54,885 nucleotides of DNA, taken from the NCBI GenBank assembly GCA_949289565.1, contig CASEOO010000041.1, forward strand, positions 1 to 54,885. Reading direction: 5' to 3'. The notes below the pieces were generated by a model. That model saw only the letters and a program-made list of their open reading frames with translations. It had not been told where the DNA came from and searched no databases. Every line of letters begins with the position of its first letter. Position 1 is the first letter of the stretch. This stretch comes from an uncultured Bacteroidales bacterium (lineage in GTDB: Bacteria; Bacteroidota; Bacteroidia; Bacteroidales; UBA932). Shown here one piece after another: positions 54,426 to 54,885 of this stretch. The position numbers and the translations under genes are program-made.

Positions 54426-54455
54426 CAAATATACAAAAGTTATACAAATATACAA
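54426..54455 (-). promoter_or_regulatory. Promoter and direct repeat of the higBA operon
   Basis: On the minus strand TTG (54455-54453), 19 bp, then TATATTTG (54433-54426), an ideal spacing. A second copy of TATATTTG lies at 54452-54445, 19 bp away. The repeat may be the antitoxin operator. Confidence 0.65.
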
Positions 54456-54728
54456 CTTCTGGCATACAATTTTCTCTCATTCTCCAGCCTACGCCATATT
54501 TTAGAGCAAAGCTCTACAATAAATGCCGCACCTCGGCATAGTCAGAACAAGTTCTGCTCTGCACTCGGTTTGCACTTTATTTTCCGGATTTTTCAATTTA
54601 TATACCCCTCACGGAATTAGTGCGCCGATAATAATAAGTGCTGACTAATATCCGGAGTCCTTGAAGTATAGGTAGGGGTGCTTTGGATAGATACTATGGG
54701 CGTGTGCTTGACCTCCATATACAACAAA
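54456..54728. other. Intergenic stretch without identified genes
   Basis: I find no convincing reading frame or RNA here. Frames present are short and of unlikely composition. The region is AT-rich and lies between two toxin-antitoxin loci, typical of accessory DNA. Confidence 0.4.
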
Positions 54729-54752
54729 CCCTCCTGCATTGCTGCAAGAGGG
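54721..54752 (-). terminator. Terminator after the YafQ gene
   Basis: CCCTCTTGCA pairs with TGCAGGAGGG (10-bp stem with one mismatch, loop GCAA) and is followed on the minus strand by TTTGTTGT. Confidence 0.75.
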
Positions 54753-54764
54753 CGTGTCGTTAAA

Positions 54765-54885
54765 CTATTTCTTGAATAAGTCGGAATGAGTACCTGTTCT
54801 GGCAAGTTCGAGTATCTGTAATTCGTTGTTATCTGTCTTTTTGTATATCAACAGCCAATCCGGTTTGATATGACATTCCCGATAA
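54765..54885 (-). CDS. yafQ: YafQ-family toxin (3' end only)
   Basis: The last 39 codons before the TAG at 54765 are visible. They read as the C-terminal part of a YafQ/RelE-type toxin: Y-R-E-C-H-I-K-P-D-W-L-L-I-Y-K, then L-A-R-T-G-T-H-S-D-L-F. The conserved His, Asp and Phe used by YafQ in mRNA cleavage are present. The 5' part and any DinJ-type antitoxin lie beyond the window edge. Confidence 0.85.
   Translation of the reverse strand, partial: YRECHIKPDWLLIYKKTDNNELQILELARTGTHSDLFKK

Noticed and set aside
54617..54805. 62-codon leftward ORF between the toxin loci
   Set aside because: It crosses the yafQ terminator and overlaps yafQ in another frame; composition is not protein-like.
1..54885. 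CRISPR arrays, tRNA or rRNA genes, intact insertion sequences
   Set aside because: No repeat-spacer pattern, cloverleaf-type sequence, rRNA segment or transposase was seen on reading; a covariance-model scan was not possible here.

Overview
The window is chromosomal DNA of a Bacteroidota bacterium, most likely a gut-type member of the Bacteroidales. The evidence is SusC/SusD-type transporters, STN/ECF-sigma/FecR signalling, BACON, DUF5689, fimbrillin-like, DUF4270, DUF4876, DUF6850 and DUF4294 proteins, an S46 dipeptidyl-peptidase, promoters of the TTTG-N19-TAnnTTTG type and an absence of Shine-Dalgarno sites. I cannot assign a genus from the sequence alone.

Region 1 (1-17886) is a divergent glycan-utilisation locus. 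Leftward runs SusC (with an N-terminal STN signalling domain, interrupted by a frameshift in a run of eight G), SusD, a metallo-beta-lactamase-fold lipoprotein, a BACON/DUF5689 surface lipoprotein, an unannotated 52-codon ORF, and a fimbrillin-like/GLUG-repeat lipoprotein cut by the window edge. Rightward runs a GH31 glycosidase, an ECF sigma factor, a FecR-type anti-sigma factor, a SASA-type acetylesterase and a GH2 glycosidase. The STN domain of SusC presumably signals through FecR to the sigma factor, so regulator and transporter sit in opposite arms of the locus.

Region 2 (17946-28609) is the leftward ribosomal cluster rplP-rpmC-rpsQ-rplN-rplX-rplE-rpsN-rpsH-rplF-rplR-rpsE-rpmD-rplO-secY-map-infA-rpmJ-rpsM-rpsK-rpsD-rpoA-rplQ. 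It is complete from rplP onward, but the upstream S10 genes (rpsJ to rpsC) are absent. rplP instead has its own near-consensus promoter and a stem-loop leader.

Region 3 (28700-37291) is envelope and housekeeping: a DUF4294 protein, lpxH, uppP, a DUF3098 membrane protein, ftsX, a truncated glycogen-synthase-like protein paired with a DUF4270 lipoprotein, acpP and uvrC.

Region 4 (37334-52465) is a leftward run of peptidase and transport genes. In transcription order: C69 dipeptidase, TonB-dependent receptor, DUF4876 lipoprotein, DUF6850 outer-membrane barrel, M16 zinc peptidase, a membrane polyferredoxin with a heavy-metal-associated-like domain, and an S46 dipeptidyl-peptidase. The content suggests peptide or peptide-bound-metal acquisition coupled to inner-membrane electron transfer; this is inference.

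Region 5 (52667-54885) holds a FISUMP-domain lipoprotein followed by accessory DNA with a HigBA-type toxin-antitoxin pair and the 3' end of a YafQ-type toxin. No rRNA, tRNA, CRISPR array or intact insertion sequence was seen.
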